From contig OY744468.1 of assembly GCA_963556145.1 (NCBI GenBank), forward strand, positions 1,302,001 to 1,366,000: 64,000 nucleotides of DNA, read 5' to 3'. The notes beneath the pieces are model-generated. The model had not been told where the DNA came from and ran no database searches. It saw only the letters and a list, made by a program, of their open reading frames with translations. The position numbers were made by a program, and so were the translations under genes. How positions within the stretch are numbered: the stretch's first letter is position 1; the number at the start of each line of letters is the position of its first letter. Below, piece after piece: positions 23,088-34,209 of this stretch. This DNA comes from Hygrocybe punicea. Lineage: Eukaryota; Basidiomycota; Agaricomycetes; Agaricales; Hygrophoraceae.

Positions 23088-23704
23088 TGTCAGAACGACG
23101 GTGAAGAACTAGAGAAACGCAAACAATAATGGTTGATGTGCGGGTACGCTGGGACCCTCAAGTACGTCTTAGGTGCCATCAATCATCAGAGACATGTTTG
23201 AAAATGATATCATTATACAAAATCAGCAGACTTATTTAGAAGAGAGAATTCACGTTGCTAAGGAAGTACACAGCCTGCAAGGCTCAGAAGTCCTGTTCAT
23301 AATTTGAGTGGTAAATGACAAGCATGATAGGAATCAACTCACCCGATCCAACGATTTCAGTACAACCAAACCGGCAGCCCATGGCCGTCCTATACTGTGA
23401 CATATCCGACCTGTAGCAAGGACCACATCTGGCTTACTCGCCAACTGGTCAGACCAAAGAGAAGCACCGAAGTGAATGTAGTTGGGAAATATGTCCGCGC
23501 TATAAGATTCCTTCATTGCCAAATGTCTTTGTATGACGAGGAATGTTTGTTCCCTGTATTCTTCGGGTGTAGAACATTGAACTGGGACGGAGAAAATCTC
23601 TTGGATGTTCCCTGGGACGAAGTTGTCACTTCCCATCGGCTGGAAAAACACGGCACTATCTCCTCGAGATGTCTGCCTGGCTGTATACTGTATGCCGCGA
23701 ATGG

Positions 23705-24040
23705 AGCCCTTTCAGCATATCTTTTCCATGATACATGGGTCAGCCGAGATGGACAATTCCCACTCCAAGTGGGCTGGCTTATCTCGGCCGACCAATATCT
23801 TTCTCCAGGGCAGATGGCTTGGCCGAGGGTTCCATGTTCGGAGAAGCATGGGTTGGCCGAAGCAGAGGGATATATCGGCTGGCCATGGAACGTGGATTGG
23901 CCGACCTGGCTGGGTATTTCGGCTGGCCATGGAACATGGATTGGCTGACCTGGCTGGGTATTTCGGCTGGCCATGGAACGTGGATTGGCCAACGGGTCTG
24001 GGTATTTTGGCTGGCCATGGAACAGTGTTGCCACAAATGC
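23705..24040 (-). repeat. Satellite-bearing repeat, short copy
   Basis: Begins directly at the outer end of the right inverted arm. A conserved end segment of roughly 160 bp (with TATCTTTTCCA near 23720 and CCAATATCTTTCTCCAGG near 23795) is followed by about four units of the 44-bp satellite (GGCTGGCCATGGAACGTGG). The same end segment occurs in reverse orientation at 43440-43617. It encodes nothing; open frames across it are by-products of the repeat. Confidence 0.75.
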
Positions 24041-24273
24041 AACAGGTGGGTTGTATCTGTTCATTCAGCCTGCTCTGAACATACCCACCTTACATCTTTG
24101 GACTCTTACCCACCCCTTGCCATGTGCCACAGATTTGGTACTTGCTCCTCTATCCTTGTGTTCTGGAATTTATCAATATTCACAATTCATCATATTCTCC
24201 TAATCACGTCCTGCACCGACTTGCAATCCCCTGAGTCATCTACTTGTAATCCACATTGCTATTTGTTGCCATC

Positions 24274-24285
24274 AATCACGTGATT
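24274..24285. promoter_or_regulatory. AATCACGTGATT palindrome upstream of HMG-like gene
   Basis: Perfect 12-bp dyad with a CACGTG core, 113 bp upstream of the ATG at 24398. Related TCACGTG or TGATGTCACG dyads lie upstream of other genes of the cassette (32310-32354, 35647-35680, 36646-36671). bHLH factors bind CACGTG in other fungi; whether this is a shared control site here is inference. Confidence 0.4.
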
Positions 24286-24397
24286 TGTCATCACCTCATG
24301 TTCACCACAAGGCATTCTTCCATTGTTCCGGACAACGACGTTCTGCCTTTGTTCCAGACAACGACATTTGCCTTCATTCTCCTCAGTTTTTGCCTAA

Positions 24398-26583
24398 ATG
24401 AAGTGGATCACCCCAGAATTTACTAAGATCCTCGAGGACGGTTATCCTGATTTTAGGAGATCCACTGGTGAAGATCGTATTCGTGTCCTGAAAGGGATCA
24501 GGAAACTTTTAAAAAAATCGGCACAACAAACCAACACACAATGGCCCCCAAATATGCAACAGGTCTGTATATTCTAATACTACCCTTCAGATAAGCCTAA
24601 CAGCATTATACCATGAATACAGAAAATTCAAACTTGGTACCACAATCATCGGTCAAAATTGGAGAGCGACACTGAGGATGCTCCAAAATATACAAAGAAG
24701 TGGAATGCAAGGTTGGTTACAAGAGAAAAGATGACCAAGGAAATCGACGCTAGGACGGTGGAGCTGTCTGGAGAAACCGGAGGAAAGCCCGGCTACATCA
24801 AGCACTATGGCAAAGCGTGGAGTGATATTTACGGTTCCTTGACCGAAGAGAAAAAACAAGAATTTGAAGCTCTTGCCGACGCCTGGAACCAGCAAGGTCC
24901 ACCCTTGGAAGTCAAATGACGGTACTAATAATCTTCTTTCGTCTGCATGATGCTAATCTTCTACCTTATCCAGTCGAGCAGCAAAAGATTTCGGTAAGAC
25001 AGCGATGAAGTTTATGAAGGACATAGATGAGCAGATGGGAGTAAAAATATTCATGTTGGTGGGATATGAAGACGAAGATGGGACTGTAACCAAAGGAAAG
25101 TGGGTCGATTCCTGCTTTGTGTCAATCACGTACTTATCTTCCCTTCCTGTGAGGTTCGAGACACCGGCCCCGGTACACAAGAAGTTCATCGGCGTCTTCA
25201 AAAATAACGGGGATGACATTTGGACCAAATGGGATGAACATTTGGGGTCCCTTTTTAATCATGACGGTACGATTAGCCATTGTTCCATCTTTCCCATGTA
25301 ATGTGTTCCAGATGAATCCGATGGAGCGAAGACTGACAGTGAAGACGATGATGGTGGTCCAACTACCAGATATGACAAAAGCCTGCCGTTCAAGCTTGAG
25401 ATCGATGAGGACGGTTTTCCTATGGTACCGAATGTGTCAACTATGTCATTGGTCGATGTAAGAAACATGTTTAGATCACTGATGACCATGTCATATTGTA
25501 CGTACCTCGATGTTGGCCAAGCTTACTGTACTCATATTCATTTGAAGGTCAGATGTGCAACAACAGCGTCATCGCTGTTCCATGGGGAAAAATTGGACAA
25601 AATCGAAACCAATACATCGAGGACATCTACTTTCCCTCTCACGTAGAACTACGGGAACCGTGGAAAATGAAACTCGATGAACTTCGGACTGTCCACCAAT
25701 TTTGGTTGCAACGGCAGAAACTCGGTGAAAAACCATTCCGATTTAAAACCGTCCTGAAGACCGACCAGCGAGCACCAAATGCATTCGTGCAAAAAAAGAA
25801 GAAGTTCCATGCTGCTGCTGCTTTGGCCAGGACCGATCGTTCGGCGCCATCAAACTCCAGTAGGGAAACGACATCTATTCCTGCCGGAGCTGCACAATCG
25901 AGTGCTATGGGAGCTGCACAATCGAATGCTATCGGACCTCGCAGATCCAAATCGAATGTTCCAGCATTAAAGACAGTCCACCCCAAGAAGAAAACAGAAA
26001 ATGCCGCCAAGTCCAGCAAGGGAAAACAGAAAGCAGTCAGTAGCAAAGAGGGCGACGATAGTTGGAGTGACGAGAGTGCAAGTAGTGGTAGCTTTGATGG
26101 ACGTGGTGGCGACAGCGAGATGGATGACGATACATCGACGTTGAAGCTTCTGTGGACGAAAAAGAAGACGGAGAGACAAGCAAAGCAAAAGGAGCAAGCA
26201 GAACGGGTAGCAGCACAGAACCGAGAGATGGCAAGACAGTTACAAGAAGTACAAGAGCGGGAGACACGAGAGGCCCAGGAGAGGGAGGCACGAGAGGCGT
26301 GGGAGAGGGCTGAAGGGGAGGCACGCGAGGCATGAGACGCACAGGACAGGGAGGCACGAGAGGCGCGGGAGATGGCGGAATGGGAGGCACGAGAGGCACA
26401 GGAGAGGGACGCACAAAAGGGCCGGGAGGAGTCCAGGAAGAAAGAGGCACGAGACGCCCAGGAGAGGGAGGCACGAGAGGCGCGGGAGAGGGAGACAAAC
26501 AAGGCACAGGAGAGTGATGTTGCACAACAAAGACGCCCAGGGAAGTTGGACAGCTCAAGAAATGCTGGTAAAAATGCGAGGTA
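24398..26583 (+). pseudogene. HMG-like protein of KDZ cassette, C-terminal stop
   Basis: Exon 1 (24398-24562) begins MKWITPEFTKILEDGYPDF; exon 2 starts at 24623 (KIQTWYHNHRSKLESDTED). Further exons run through 25301 and 25550-26335. The segment HYGKAWSDIYGSLTEEKKQE followed by FEALADAWNQQGPP resembles helices 2-3 of a divergent HMG box. KDZ/TET-JBP elements of basidiomycetes are reported to encode a divergent HMG-domain protein, which fits this position. Later parts have AAQSNAIGPRRSKSN, an acidic Ser-rich stretch and a long charged coiled coil of EAREAQERE-type repeats. A TGA at 26333-26335 cuts the coiled coil; the same frame then continues to 26583, and a sister repeat has EARDAQE where this one has EA-stop-DAQD, so CGA to TGA is the likely lesion. 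Likely role: nuclear DNA-binding cargo. Confidence 0.6.
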
Positions 26584-27083
26584 AAGCTATCCCGTTTGTG
26601 GGGATGCAGCTCACAATTTGCATTACCACAAGCAGTCAACCCTTGCGACGTTCTACACGGCGGAAATAGGCTTTGTTGAATGTGCCTAAAAAGGTGATAT
26701 GTGGAATAAATCATAAATATATAATACTTGTGTCAAGACAGTCCAACGTCACATGTCACCAGTGTTATGTCACGTTTGGACGACCCAACGTGACATAACA
26801 CTTGTGACATGTCATTTGTGCAAGGCCCAACGTGACATAACACTTGTGACATGTCACTTGTGCAAGGCCCAACGTGACATAACATTTTCCTCTACCCATG
26901 CCTCTCAATGGTTCGGTGTTTATTACAAGGAATACATTTAACAGCAGAGGAGGCAGATGATGCATTGCGATGTCAGGAATATACATGAGTAGGAAGCAGT
27001 ATGAATGATATGATCCTCCCGACTACTTACGACGGTGTTTCAGGTCTGTGGAACGTATTGGTGAATCTGTGTGAATGATCATA
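26584..27083. other. Intergenic space between convergent cassette genes
   Basis: No gene. Contains the 42-bp tandem repeat at 26745-26890; the rest is unremarkable AT-rich sequence that should include the 3' UTRs of the two convergent genes. Confidence 0.5.
26745..26890. repeat. 42-bp tandem repeat with TGACAT dyads
   Basis: AACGTGACATAACACTTGTG recurs at 26787, 26829 and (truncated) 26871, a 42-bp period; the first part is also an imperfect palindrome around 26781 (GTTATGTCACGTTTGG against CCCAACGTGACATAAC). The word GTCACGTTTGGAC recurs in the perfect palindrome at 35647-35680. It lies between the 3' ends of two cassette genes. Confidence 0.8.
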
Positions 27084-27847
27084 TCAGTGTATATACAAGC
27101 TGTTGAGGCAATTTATCATACCCGAGTCTTCCCTCCGAGGACGTTTCACAGGGGGTGTCGGGGGTTGGGGTGATCCATGGAAATCATTATACACTGCATC
27201 ACTGCCAGATGAGATGTCCATTTGATCGTCATCCTCTCCCTCGTCACTGTCCACACTCTGGGCATTTAACTTCCCCACCATCTCATTTCGATCCTCCTCC
27301 TCTTCGTCCTCCTCCTCTGCCCCATCCCCATCCGTCTCCTCCTCCTCTTCCTGCAGCTCCCCCTCCTCCTCCTCCTCCTCCTCCTCCCCCTCCTCCTGCA
27401 GCTCCCCCTCCTCGTCCTGCAGCTCCCTGTCCTCCTCCTCCTCCCCCTCCTCCTCCTCCTCCCCCTCCTCCTCCTCCTCCTCCTCCTCCTCCTCCTCCCC
27501 TTCTCCTCCTCCTCCTCCTCCTCCTCCTCCTCCCCCTCCTCCTCCTCCTCCCCCTCCTCGTCCTCCTCCCCCTCCTCCTGCACCTCCCCCGCCTGCACCC
27601 CCTTGCCCTGCACCACGCCCTCCTCCCCCCCCTTCTTTTCCTGCTGCTTCCCCTCGTCACGGTCTACATCTTCCTCATTTGACATACCCAGGGGCATGAT
27701 TAGACCGTCCTCATTCCACGAAGCTGCGTCATTTGAATTTCCCACCTGCTCAGGTGGATCCTCCTCATTCGGGCCAGCGACGTCCATTTCTTCTCCCACA
27801 TCTTCCCCAGCCACGTCGGCTGAATTTCCCACCATTACAGGTGGATC
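27084..27847 (-). pseudogene. Out-of-frame acidic tail beyond the JmjC-like stop
   Basis: Beyond the TAG at 27848 the same frame continues with the same motif type (DPPVMVGNSADVAGE, then DPPEQVGNSNDAAS) into a Glu-rich stretch encoded by the GAG/TCC microsatellite. An irregular unit near 27500 shifts the frame; in the shifted frame an acidic end follows with PPVKRPRRE, a candidate nuclear localisation signal, near 27130. The ancestral protein probably had this tail. Confidence 0.4.
27293..27600. repeat. TCC/GAG trinucleotide microsatellite
   Basis: About 300 bp of (TCC)n with interruptions (CTGCAG units, CCCC runs). On the minus strand it codes for Glu, Gly or Arg runs depending on frame; the Pro-rich plus-strand frame over it is an artefact. 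Length instability is expected. Confidence 0.9.
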
Positions 27848-30800
27848 CTATTCCCTCTCAGTGTCCACAGCCATGTCGTTTGCACATCCAACCGTTGCAG
27901 GTGGATCCTGGTTTTCCTCTGTGGCTACCTCTTCGCCAGCTGCATCCACTAAATCTCCCACCTTCCTAGATGGATCATCCGCCTCTTCCTCACCATCGGT
28001 GCCCTCCCCTTTGTCGCGCTCATTGTCTTTCGCCTTTTCCCGTGTATCTGTGTCATCCTGTACCTCGCCTTCACCGGTAGTTGTGTTGACGAGCAGAATT
28101 GGATGAGGTGGAAAATCTAAGCATTCAACAAGAATGGGACTGATGGGTTCCACTGGACGGGTCTGAATGTGTATTTTGGGGCCAGTCCAGAAGAATTCCG
28201 ATGGTGGGATCTGAAGCAGCTCATTCAGCTTTGGCACCAAATCTGGCCAATCGTTTTGAAAATGTCGGCGGACCGCTGACTCAACAGCTTTGGCTGTGCA
28301 ATGTGCTGGTGCCTTCACAACCCAATCCTTGTCCCATTTATACCCAACAATTGCAGCAGATAGTTCCAAAAGACTTCGTTGGAAAATGTAAGAGGGGCTG
28401 ATCCAGTGGTCTTCCATGAAGACAACAAAATGTTCCGCAAACCAGATTTGGAAACGTCTATATCTGCATCGTGCAATATTCTGTTCCTCATGAATGTCAG
28501 CCAATATGGTATGGGTGTAGAACTTCCTGTTGATGATATCCGCAAACTCGATCAGGTTTCCCACAATCACAAGGTCGAGGAAGCCGTCTTCGGTTTCGAT
28601 CTTGGGCATATGAGACTTGGTGAAGACAGTAGCTGTGCAGTGAGCATTTTAATCTTCAGGAATTTGTAAACCTCCCCCAAAGTAGCTCACATGATGATTC
28701 GTGGTTCCCCGTGAAGTACTCCATCCACATGGTGAGAAGTCGGCGCAGAAATGTACGTGTCACATTATGCTCTGCGTTTGTGATGGTATGACTCATCACG
28801 AAAGTATGGATAATCCCATAACAGGTATCCCATATAGTTGACGTCGCATAGAGATGACGCCCATTCACAATGGAGTGCTCCACACCGAGGACATAATGTG
28901 GGGTGCACGGCCTCATGTAACTGTGTGTTTCAGCACACATCCGAGTTGTCACAAAATATATTCCCACTTACAGCACTGAACCCTTTGTGAGCAGCAATCC
29001 TTCTGCTTCCCACAAGCCTTTCCCACCATGTTTTCTCGGCTCCCACTCCTGAGGATAGGCCTTGTTAGTCACAAGATTGCCCGCCTTGCGATCCCATTCG
29101 GCATCCCTTCGAGGCCTCATGAGGACCCAGTACTTTGTGCCAGTCCTGACAATAACCACCGTGCCAAAGCCATCATCATCTACATGTGTCCAAGAAATGG
29201 CTCGAGCTGTCACTGCCGTTCCCCAAGCCAAATCGTCGTTTAAAGGCTGCTTGCGGACAAACCCCGGTCGGCCGCGGGTTTCGTGCCAAGCAACCTCAGA
29301 TGATGAAAAGGACCTTTTCACGAATAGACCGGTAAATCTCGTGTTCGATCTTCGAAACAAGGTTGCTCACCGAAATTTTGGAGGTGGGTCCAACGTCATA
29401 TGACCCATGGGAAGGTCAAGGAAATTGAAAACCCTTTCATTGTCAGGGTCAAGCACAAGCTGATATAATGTCTCCAATGTGCCAGCTTTGTTCATATTCT
29501 CGATATTAGGCACCAATCGCAATTCAGCAACTAACAAAGGCACTTTAGTCGCTATGCCCAGACATCGCTCCGGAAACGGACCTTGCACTGAACAAATGGA
29601 CGACAAAGACCCCAATGTCTCCAAACCTTCCCTATCAAACTCCACTGTTTCTACAGGGGCATTGAGCACGAGGATGTGACGATGACGAAAGATTCCTTGA
29701 ATTGTTGCAGCATCCATCGACTTGAAGATGTTCCATTCCACCACGAACACACATGATGCATGAGGATCATACATTTGTTCTCTTGCACTGGGCAGCCGAT
29801 GTGGAGGAACCCCATCAATGTAACTGGATCGGATCATTTCATATGTTTCCCGCAACAATGCATGTTCCACTTTTGCCTGTATCGTGCTTACCAGTTAACA
29901 ATCAAACTGTACAAAAATCAGACATCAACGTACAACAACGGATGGTGAATAGTGCACATGTTCAACGGGTTCGTGTACAGTGTCACCATCATACATCGTG
30001 AGATGAACACCCTCTGATGCTCGCTTTATGAATCATCAGTGGGGTGGCACGTTATCGAACAACAAAAGACACACAATGGGTGCTGGACGGCTGAGCAAAT
30101 CAGGTTCCCCATAATCCTATCAAAATATTCATTCATGACAAATGACACGTTCTTGAATCACTTACATCTCTGGTAAGGTCGATGATCACGTTCACTTTCT
30201 CTGGCGCTTTCTTATAGTCATCCTCGTCATCATCGTCATCTTCATCCTCAAGATCATCACGTTTCTTGGACTTGGGATAACTTCTTGTCGACGAGCGAGT
30301 GGATCTTTTCTTCCTCCGATAGGACCTCCCCGGCGCAACCACGACTTTCTCTTCCTTCTGGACTTTCTCTGCCTTCTGCTTCTCCTTGCCTTTCGAAGAG
30401 TCCCCAACCTTGTCCAACATTTTGGCCTGGCTTCGGGTCAACATGGAGCTCTGTCCACCTGAAGCAAGCTCCTTCGATGGTCCACCCCTCTTCTTCCTTG
30501 TTAATTTCAATTGAAGCGGTTCATCATCGCTGGACAGAGGGTTGCCTGACGCAGGCTTGTCATTCTTTGCCTTGGGGTCTGTTGGAACATTTTGTTTTGT
30601 TGCCACCGTAAGCTGACTAGCAGAGTTGGTCAGGTCATCCACTTCCTTATCTTGCAACATCTGTTGTCAGTCCCAGCGATAAATGTAGAGACAGGCGGCG
30701 TACTGTCAAAACAAAACCAACTGAAGTCCTGTTCCGTTCCCTGGACGCTGTCCTCCAACAAATCGTATTCTTGGAGGAATACATTCAGCTCCTGCATCGC

Positions 30801-32221
30801 CGAAGATCCTAAACATATTCTTGTAATGGCCCTCCAAAGCGCCCTCTCCGTTTTGGCAAGGAATGGAGGCCTTTCATTGCCCAAGGCAAACATGATCTTT
30901 TCCTTATGTCAACTACGTCCAAGTTGGCACAAATAATGGACTCACTGCCATGAGAGATGGCCGTGCATGAGATTCATGATTGAAACGTCGTGAGAGAAGA
31001 GTAATTATGGGTGACAGTGTGAGGCTTAGGTGGAATAGATTTCTCATCCGATCATACATTAAACCTCCGAAAGACTTGGTGGTGAGGGCATTGACAAATG
31101 AGTCTTGCAACGGTAGATCAACACTCTTGGCCATCCTGAAACCATGTGAATTATTTATTTGCGGCAGGTGTAATGTGATTGTAACGCAATCCCAACCTCT
31201 GTAGCTTCTCCACCCATGTTGTGAAGTCGCAGTCTACATATGAGTTGCCCTGTTTTTGTACAAAATCTGACACACGTTTCATATAGGACATACGTCACAT
31301 ACCTGGCCAAACCACGTGAATGAGAATGCAAGAAGCTCTAGATTGAGGAGGATCTGGTTGACGTCGGAGGATTCGAGGTTGACAGATGCACGGTAAAGGA
31401 TCCGGATGTTCATTTCTACTTCTTTTTGGGCTGGTGTCAAGTGTGCTGGGAGAGCGACTGCAAAGATAGGGATGGTGTCCATACTGGACACCACTTTCTG
31501 CGGCACTGCCACGGCTGAAACACCCACCACTTCTTGATCTTGTTGCGTGATTAATAGACTTTTGCATGTCATATGAAGCTTCGTGATTGGCTTACTCCAG
31601 TCTCTCAGAAATTTGTAGAGCTTCAAGACGGTGTGCAAATGTCAACTTAAAATGTCTGCCCAAATGTGAATGGTGAACTTACCTTGGTCAACTTCTCGCT
31701 CATCTCTGGTTTCGCTGATCTCCGAATTACTTTGAAACTTGGATGACGAGGCAACCCAACAGCGTCCATGAGCTTATCGAGCAGGGTATAGCGAAGGATT
31801 GAGTGAGCCGCTACCAGGAGGTCATTCCGGTACACAGTAGTCCACCTTGCCACATCACACATAGCAGAGCCATCAGCAGAGAGGTATTCTTGGATGGTTT
31901 GGGGTTTACGTGAGATTTCACCTGTGGGATTCACATAATCCAATTGCTTTGCCAGGGCCTAGCAGACAAGTTGACCGTCAATGTTACAAGGTGGGAGATT
32001 TGACGCACCATCACAGCCAAGGTGGACGGTGTGTTTCCTAGAGCAGACTGATTGCCAATTAAGGTTACGATAGCCTTCTCAAGTGAATCTTCAGCAAGAG
32101 GCGTGCCATTGACCCACGGGAAGTCCTGGAACACATTCATGCTTCGGAAATTACTGCCAGACATTACAGACGCATGTAGAGAAGCGATTGACGGCGCCGA
32201 GGTGCTTGCTGATGACGACAT
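27848..32221 (-). CDS. JmjC-like Fe(II)/2-oxoglutarate dioxygenase, multi-exon
   Basis: Minus strand from ATG 32221 (MSSSASTSAPSIASLHAS). Exons visible around 32221-32000, 31960-31680, 31640-31300, 31140-30950, 30900-30660, 30650-30180, 29870-29370, 29310-28980, 28930-28690 and 28609-27848. The N-terminal part is helical and unrecognised; 30.6-30.2 kb encodes a basic linker (TRKKRGGPSK, YRRKKRSTRSS) and acidic run. The cupin core has SWTHVDDDGFGTVV near 29190, giving the HxD iron ligands, TGTKYWVLMRPR, then after an intron YMRPCTPHYVLGVEHSIVNG near 28900 with the distal His. This matches JmjC-fold hydroxylases. All three iron ligands are present, so activity is possible. JmjC enzymes hydroxylate or demethylate proteins, often histones; the substrate here is unknown. 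An in-frame TAG at 27848 precedes what looks like an ancestral tail. It neighbours the TET/JBP gene on the same strand. Exon borders are approximate. Confidence 0.6.
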
Positions 32222-32309
32222 TGCCAAAATGTTCAATTTGAGTGTATCTGAGAGCAATTCAAGAGAGGCTGAGGCTAGATGATAAGGGTGCAGAAGGTTA
32301 AAAAAAAAA

Positions 32310-32354
32310 TGACACGTCACGGTTTACTGTGATCACGTGTGACCACATCACGTG
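32310..32354. promoter_or_regulatory. Cluster of CACGT dyads upstream of JmjC-like gene
   Basis: TGACACGTCACGG, TGATCACGTGTGACC and CATCACGTG lie within 45 bp, about 90 bp upstream of the JmjC-like start and 260 bp downstream of the TET/JBP stop. They match the words seen at the other cassette promoters. Binding protein unknown. Confidence 0.4.
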
Positions 32355-32614
32355 AATTGCCACATTTAAGTACACATTTCGAATTGACTGAGTTGTCAAT
32401 GTGACAGAGTTATCAATGTAAAGCCATGGAAATTCTCCGAACACTGTCTAACACTGTCTAGCTATCTGTTAGTTGAAACTCATAGGCCTTCGTCGTCCGT
32501 GAATGAGGATAACGAGATTTAGTTCCACAGAGGTTTCTGACTACAGTTGTACAAAGCATGCAACGGTAGCCGTCGTACTTTTACGTTAGGATGATATCTC
32601 CCTTGGCACAATAG

Positions 32615-34154
32615 CTAATTCCATCTCCATTCCTGTGATGCCCGAAACTCGGCATTCATCTCCCTTGCAAACACATTGTGTCGGCTCCAGGTGGGCTTGT
32701 CAATGTTGAGACGGTCATGTACCATGTTTCGCATATAATGCGCCATGCATATTCTTTCACCGCCCTCCCATCTGCCTACACTGTGACTGAGAACCTTGCC
32801 ACAAATTTCGATGACGGTTCCTGGCGAATAAGAGAACGTAGCATCCAACTCAGGGATGGCTAGTTCCACGTTCGTATGTGTCCCACAACTCGCCAGCAAA
32901 TCATACCATTCTGGACACCCTCCAGCATCTCTGTGTCGAGTTGTAATCCTGTTAACGATAACAGCGATTCCAGTGTAAACAGATGTCCACTCCTTAGCAT
33001 TTTCATGTGTTTCCACGTTCTCGATCGTTTCGCCGTCCCGGATTTTCGTCACAGCCAGAAGGCCAGCTGTGTACAATGACTGATGGGTTAACGCAGTAAT
33101 TGCGTTGAAGATCAGCTCACTGGGTTCGATTGCAGCCATCCACATGGTGGCTTCAGTTGTTCGAAGAGTTGTCGACGTGATCAACCTATCGGTAAGTCGC
33201 TGAAAAAACAGGCGGTCAGCTCATGTAAAACAGACGACTAACTAAAGGTGTTACCTCTCTACCCTGAGCAAACCATGCTGCAGCAAAATCCACTGATCCT
33301 GGGTGAAATCGTGGGTTTGGAGGTGGAAAGAAAATGTTTGGATCTTTCCTCCATTGCGGATCTTTCCCTTTCTCAAGTTTTTTGAGGGACTCCGAATAGG
33401 ATTCTTCCAGAATTTCGGTTATTATTTCAGCACTGACATTCAATTCCTCCTGTGTCACAGTGGGTACTGTCAAAAACCACATTTCCGGGGGGCAAGTGAC
33501 TCACAATACGTCTTGGAGTTACAACATCAGGTAGATACCAGACCAAAATTGAACCACACGTGTCGATTACTGTAGCTGGTTCATTCACATGTCCGATGTG
33601 AATCTCCTGAAAAAACCTGAGTAGGTTTTCATTGTCAGCATCCGAAGTGTCCTTGATATTCTTTACTCGATTTGCCAGTCTATTCGCATCCAAGGGCACA
33701 ATTACTTTGAGGCAAGATGTCAGTCTAAATATGCCGACTTTCATGGCAGCAACGTACTAGGGTTCAAAATCGCGGCTGCCACAGTGAGGAGAACCCTCTC
33801 CAGTTCGGATTCTGAGACCATGTCCGACTTGGAGAATGTTTCGCAATCTGGGGCCGAATCTCCCAAGACCTTGCTAACTGGAAGCTGATCCCTCAGCATC
33901 ATCAAACGTGATCTACAAAACATGTAAGATATGACATTGAAGCAGCATGGATCTGACCTCAGCCGTTTGCATTCCTCTACAGGAGACTTCCTATAATACG
34001 ATGTAGTGTTTGAGAGGATTCTTCTCAGCCTCGTCCACATATGTTTCTTTAGATTTGGAGCGAGACCACAATCCTTTGTTTTCATGTTGACGGAAAGCGA
34101 GGCTTCCATTGCCTTGGATTGTGCATTCTTTGAGGGGATTCTGTCGGCGTACAT
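32615..34154 (-). CDS. TET/JBP-family dioxygenase
   Basis: Minus-strand exons from about 34154 (MYADRIPSKNAQSKAMEASL) to the stop at 32615. Introns are visible at about 33957-33913 and 33759-33707, others near 33525-33470 and 33240-33190. The catalytic half, 33184-32615, shows the TET/JBP pattern: VIVNRITTRHRDAGGCPEWY with the HxD iron ligands, LLASCGTHTNVELAIPEL, YSPGTVIEICGKVLSHSV with the distal His, and RWEGGERICMAHYMRNMVHD with the 2-oxoglutarate-binding Arg. Upstream, FFPPPNPRFHPGSVDFAAAW is also conserved in the fungal family. These enzymes oxidise 5-methylcytosine in DNA; basidiomycetes have many copies, often carried by KDZ transposons. No stop was seen in the catalytic exon. The KDZ transposase lies 4.6 kb away on the other strand, which fits cargo status. 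The exact start is uncertain. Confidence 0.75.
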
Positions 34155-34209
34155 AATGGTTGAAAAGTGAGATTGGTTGAGAATTGGTTAGGTCAGTTTT
34201 AGTACACAT

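Larger units (their letters stand above)
19803..23704 (-). repeat. Large inverted repeat, right arm (3,902 bp)
   Basis: Reverse complement of 10345-14246, same length. The outer end at 23704 is exactly where the satellite-bearing repeat begins (23705), whereas the left arm continues into Tnp2 coding sequence. The inner end lies in a mini-exon intron. The 5,556-bp spacer (14247-19802) holds Tnp2 fragment B and the Harbinger element. Confidence 0.9.

Noticed and set aside
10345..23704. Inverted arms as terminal repeats of one giant element
   Set aside because: The left outer end lies inside a Tnp2 reading frame and no target duplication flanks the arms.
25639..26502. Minus-strand 287-codon frame over the HMG-like gene
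   Set aside because: Antisense of a charged coiled coil (Ser/Ala/Cys-rich mirror); the plus strand has domain-like sequence and splice sites.
27155..27682. Plus-strand frame with long poly-proline and poly-leucine runs
   Set aside because: It is the antisense of the TCC/GAG microsatellite in the JmjC-like tail; no other coding signal.
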